Origin: Uloborus plumipes
Taxonomy: Eukaryota; Arthropoda; Arachnida; Araneae; Uloboridae
NCBI GenBank assembly: GCA_038373865.1
Contig: JAXGGA010002331.1
Span: 60,836 to 124,835 of the forward strand
Direction: 5' to 3'
DNA: 64,000 nt
Part shown: positions 63,680 to 64,000 of the stretch, piece after piece
How the letters are laid out: every line of letters starts with the position of its first letter
Numbering within the stretch: the stretch's first letter is position 1
Position numbers and translations under genes: made by a program
The notes under the pieces: model-generated
What the model saw: only the letters and a program-made list of their open reading frames with translations
Told to the model about the DNA's origin: nothing
Database searches by the model: none

Positions 63680-64000
63680 TCCATGTCAAGTGGACTAGTG
63701 GTCCCCACCCGACCATCTCCGATTTGGATCAAATTTTACAGAGGTATAGACATGCCTATGAAACTAACCTGTGCAAATTTTTAGCTTCCAAGATCCAAAT
63801 CTGGAGGAGCTAGGATCCCGCAAAAAATGTGGCCCAAAATGGCTAATGAACTTCATGAAACAAGTTGCAATGTTTAGGTCAAGGTTGCAGAAAATTTTAT
63901 CACAGTGGAAGCCTAATTTTTTTTGGAGCTTAAAGTACTTTTGGTTGTCAACACTCTCCAGTATATTCTTTGATACTGCGCTTATTAGATTTTGTGTAGC
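63680..64000. repeat. Repeat beginning GAGTCATTCCATGTCAA, cut by window end
   Basis: The start resembles the end GGGTCATTCTATGTGAAATC of the 8311-9374 palindrome. It may be another member of that family, running out of the window. No coding region seen. Confidence 0.4.

Noticed and set aside
1..64000. CRISPR arrays, bacterial operons, rRNA genes
   Set aside because: Introns, tRNA-derived SINE and the transposon types all indicate a eukaryotic nuclear genome. The tandem repeats found have no spacer pattern, and no rRNA sequence was recognised.

Overview
This window looks like AT-rich, repeat-dense nuclear DNA from an animal, most likely an arthropod and plausibly an arachnid. The protein gene belongs to the arthropod branch of a glucuronyltransferase family, its introns are long, and the repeats are dominated by cut-and-paste DNA transposons and their short derivatives. 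The phylum rests on the gene family and general repeat character, not on a decisive marker.

One protein gene is supported. It lies on the minus strand and covers about 36 kb (38.75 kb down to 2.58 kb). Seven coding exons can be joined with every splice phase matching: 38490-38742, 20142-20297, 16726-17069, 14591-14709, 11682-11882, 4004-4184 and 2580-2774. The predicted product is 482 residues: a type II Golgi membrane protein of glycosyltransferase family 49, similar to beta-1,4-glucuronyltransferase 1 (B4GAT1). Two intact tRNA genes, Glu(UUC) and Gln(UUG), sit in tandem at 5.1 kb inside its last-but-one-to-last exon spacing. A decayed copy of the pair lies at 40.4 kb. No convincing gene is visible from 38.75 to 64 kb; a 5' untranslated exon of this gene may lie there or beyond.

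The rest is mobile DNA. From left to right: a 313-bp element with a near-identical copy at 20.4 kb; a 431-bp palindrome (0.54-0.97 kb); a TTAA-flanked MITE and a hAT MITE near the last exon; a stack of nested elements at 8.2-10.1 kb; two adjacent TTAA-type MITEs at 11.9-13.9 kb, each split by a different insertion; serial tandem duplication of exon pieces at 14.7-17.9 kb; a large inverted-repeat complex at 22.8-28.4 kb holding a hAT element that itself holds a piggyBac element; a Tigger-like relic at 29.3-30.2 kb; several hairpin elements at 33-37 kb; a 1.56-kb Tc1-type palindrome at 43.6-45.2 kb; a three-level nest at 51.6-55.7 kb; a tandem-repeat array at 56.9-58.5 kb; a GC-rich MITE at 59.4-60.1 kb; and the 3' end of a BEL/Pao retrotransposon at 63.1-63.7 kb.

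In several cases an uninterrupted copy elsewhere in the window acts as an empty site, which fixes the insertion boundaries and target-site duplications directly. The most unusual items are the recent partial exon duplications inside the glycosyltransferase gene and a set of near-perfect palindromic elements with 4-bp target duplications.
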